DNA from: JABWCE01 sp964617955
GTDB lineage: Bacteria > Bacteroidota > Bacteroidia > NS11-12g > UBA9320
Direction of reading: 5' to 3'
NCBI GenBank assembly: GCA_964617955.1
Contig: CAZTXB010000008.1
Coordinates: 96,181-160,180 of the forward strand
DNA: 64,000 nt
In this document: positions 63,801 to 64,000 of the stretch, in pieces
Layout of the letters: each line of letters begins with the position of its first letter
Numbering within the stretch: position 1 is the first letter of the stretch
Notes under the pieces: model-generated
Databases searched by the model: none
Seen by the model: only the letters and a program-made list of their open reading frames with translations
Told to the model about the DNA's origin: nothing
Made by a program: the position numbers and the translations under genes

Positions 63801-63904
63801 AAAGATTGAGCCAATACGCCTTAACCAATCATATGAAAATTGACCTGGTAACCGGCAGTAATCTGCCTCATGGATACAGGGTGTTGATTAAAATTGTTAA
63901 CTAG
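60893..63904 (+). CDS. Two-component propeller sensor histidine kinase (PF06580)
   Basis: The 1003-residue protein starts with TTG at 60893; an in-frame stop lies four codons upstream and the signal peptide (ending HSLLAQ) begins at once. The periplasmic part has Reg_prop-type repeats (NFVFQDYKGFIWIGTYNGLSK, IWIGSLAEGFYSF, SENHLWAGRFFGGLGKF) making two propellers, then a Y_Y_Y-type domain (about 680-760). A membrane helix (about 766-788) leads to the kinase: NPHFLFN with His818, LQPFLENCIKHGF, and ILDNGNGLN. This type partners LytTR regulators. It is the end of the operon; its TAG stop merges with a MITE-like end. Confidence 0.93.
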   Translation: MSKVRYIFIIFSLSFHSLLAQKNTDLNVINYRIKEGLAHNNINFVFQDYKGFIWIGTYNGLSKFDGYTFKNIYRASSVRNGTINHFKNYIKRNDSLYWISTHFEGIMELNVHTNSIEPVNISPKIPTQFFEDKFGIIWIGSLAEGFYSFHPQRKEFKRHLLKNLKNEFKYDWENNSVSAIVADPFNDSILWLGCRNGLKSYNRFNSKIIEYSIPHPEPMHFIGLNHIKCLYLDSENHLWAGRFFGGLGKFDLKNKTWETYFHDPNGFKQKVLNNNIISKISSFQKGMLYMATSTGPMEFDISTHQFKNHKLNFDNHKEDIGVTTFFKDKSGNFWFGHDNQQGLSMLCSKLNAIKKIEFPKQKFSPDFYGSVASDIYFSKRYKRYFLVNTNHDGLLEYSSDFKLLKQTTLPDNWKNKEPFIIKLAEDSEGKVWIVDISHKLIQYEPTTGTARNTDPGIFNACYNVVADKSGALYFVTDKGIYRYFQKKWALVVSTDQDLILSNVTKDKLYFIADRKVKLLHLQTLNISLITELPKFSTQNYNYIQSLYCDSKNRLWIPLELGGVYVFNQADSKLFFLSGMQGLASNTAREIIEDDNGRIFILCQGGLFHFDEKQQRCIDFDNLISKKTNDWYEHFIYVTPRNQLLLSKDDCIFLIDQSAALHFESSEPAVTCVIGRGFSFFNIHRYITIPHHESGIKVTFSNFDFAAVNEITYEYILDKGNRIQLEKGKNTLDLQNLSEGAHVLKFRIAGSKTYSVLNFTISAVWYKSKVFYFLLFLFITLAFVTGIWYWQNRKYKEQVLLKTLSEYKLKVLQSQLNPHFLFNCLNSINALIKIGDYERAQHTLQGFSKLMRNLLSVSDEQLISIQKELEMAVSYLEIEKLRKDYLFDYKIDSSINDETLTMVPPLLLQPFLENCIKHGFGKLANERKFEIKINIYQTVGGLEIEILDNGNGLNPEKNTGHISRGIQIQRERLSQYALTNHMKIDLVTGSNLPHGYRVLIKIVN

Positions 63905-64000
63905 GCCTGTTTAAAAACACTTCAAAGCTTGATATGATTAGGTTAACATTAGCTTCTATTTCTATTAATGCACGATAAAATCAGTAAAGTATGAAAATGT
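63903..64000 (+). mobile_element. MITE-like element, second copy (truncated by the window edge)
   Basis: AGGCCTGTTTAAAAACACTT and the next ~80 bases, including ATTAATGCACGATAAA and CAGTAAAGTATGAAAAT, align with the left part of the element at 38507-38744 at about 80% identity. The TA of the kinase stop codon TAG is the expected flanking TA. Its right end is outside the window. Confidence 0.75.

Noticed and set aside
1..64000. tRNA and rRNA genes
   Set aside because: No cloverleaf-forming sequence with a TTCGA-type T loop or rRNA-like sequence was noticed in the intergenic regions. A covariance search would be decisive.

Overview
The window is chromosomal DNA of a member of the Bacteroidota. 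Four things show this: C-terminal type IX secretion (T9SS) sorting domains, promoter boxes of the TAnnTTTG type with poor Shine-Dalgarno signals, a fused MurF-alanine racemase, and family-typical proteins (DUF5686, DUF5074-like propeller, PF06580 histidine kinase with LytTR regulator). The genus cannot be fixed from the sequence. No rRNA, tRNA, CRISPR array or prophage was found.

Layout. 1-1.5 kb: tail of a T9SS cargo protein and a propeller lipoprotein. 1.6-7.2 kb: rod-shape operon mreB-mreC-mreD-mrdA(PBP2)-rodA. 7.3-18.1 kb: dnaE (minus), a small secreted Tyr/Cys-rich protein, a DinB-like protein, a deoxyhypusine-synthase-like protein, a CPBP protease, a beta-barrel-like lipoprotein, a VF530 protein and recG. 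18.2-28.98 kb: tamB divergent from tsaD, a three-gene overlapping set (YD-like secreted protein, fluoride channel crcB, secreted 'asparagine synthetase B'-type protein), a BRCT protein, hemW and recX. 29.3-32.2 kb: dcd, a spermidine-synthase-like methyltransferase, hsp20 and a TrmH-type rRNA/tRNA methyltransferase. 32.3-41.1 kb: vWA/T9SS protein, groES-groEL, a coiled-coil protein, gpsA, dnaK and a cold-shock protein. 41.4-52.6 kb: DUF5686 protein, DUF3995 membrane protein, a 5'-truncated T9SS gene, murF-alr, a sigma-54 activator, a TonB-like protein and a dicarboxylate/amino-acid symporter. 52.6-54 kb: a REP/RAYT mobile module. 54.5-63.9 kb: a small T9SS protein, a 1665-residue S74 fibre protein and a LytTR two-component system, apparently one operon.

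Most of the window is housekeeping. The unusual content is in repeats and in the last 9.5 kb. Three dispersed repeat families are present. The first is a 238-bp MITE-like element with 16-bp terminal inverted repeats and TA flanks (complete at 38.5 kb, second copy running off the right edge, single ends at 18.1 and 31.1 kb). The second is a ~130-bp element ending in a long hairpin (38.3 kb, and inverted at 45.4 kb, where it truncates a T9SS gene). The third is a REP family next to its own RAYT-type transposase, with four tandem 80-bp units, an inverted copy on the other side and a lone copy at 15.3 kb. Several genes have a TAnnTTTG box exactly four bases before the start codon, implying leaderless mRNAs.

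The best candidate for an undescribed system is the terminal cluster. A secreted fibre built of nine NELQ repeats and roughly forty YadA-head-like repeats carries a self-cleaving S74 chaperone domain. It is closely linked to a sorting-domain protein and to a propeller sensor kinase with its LytTR response regulator, which suggests a surface fibre controlled by its own envelope sensor.
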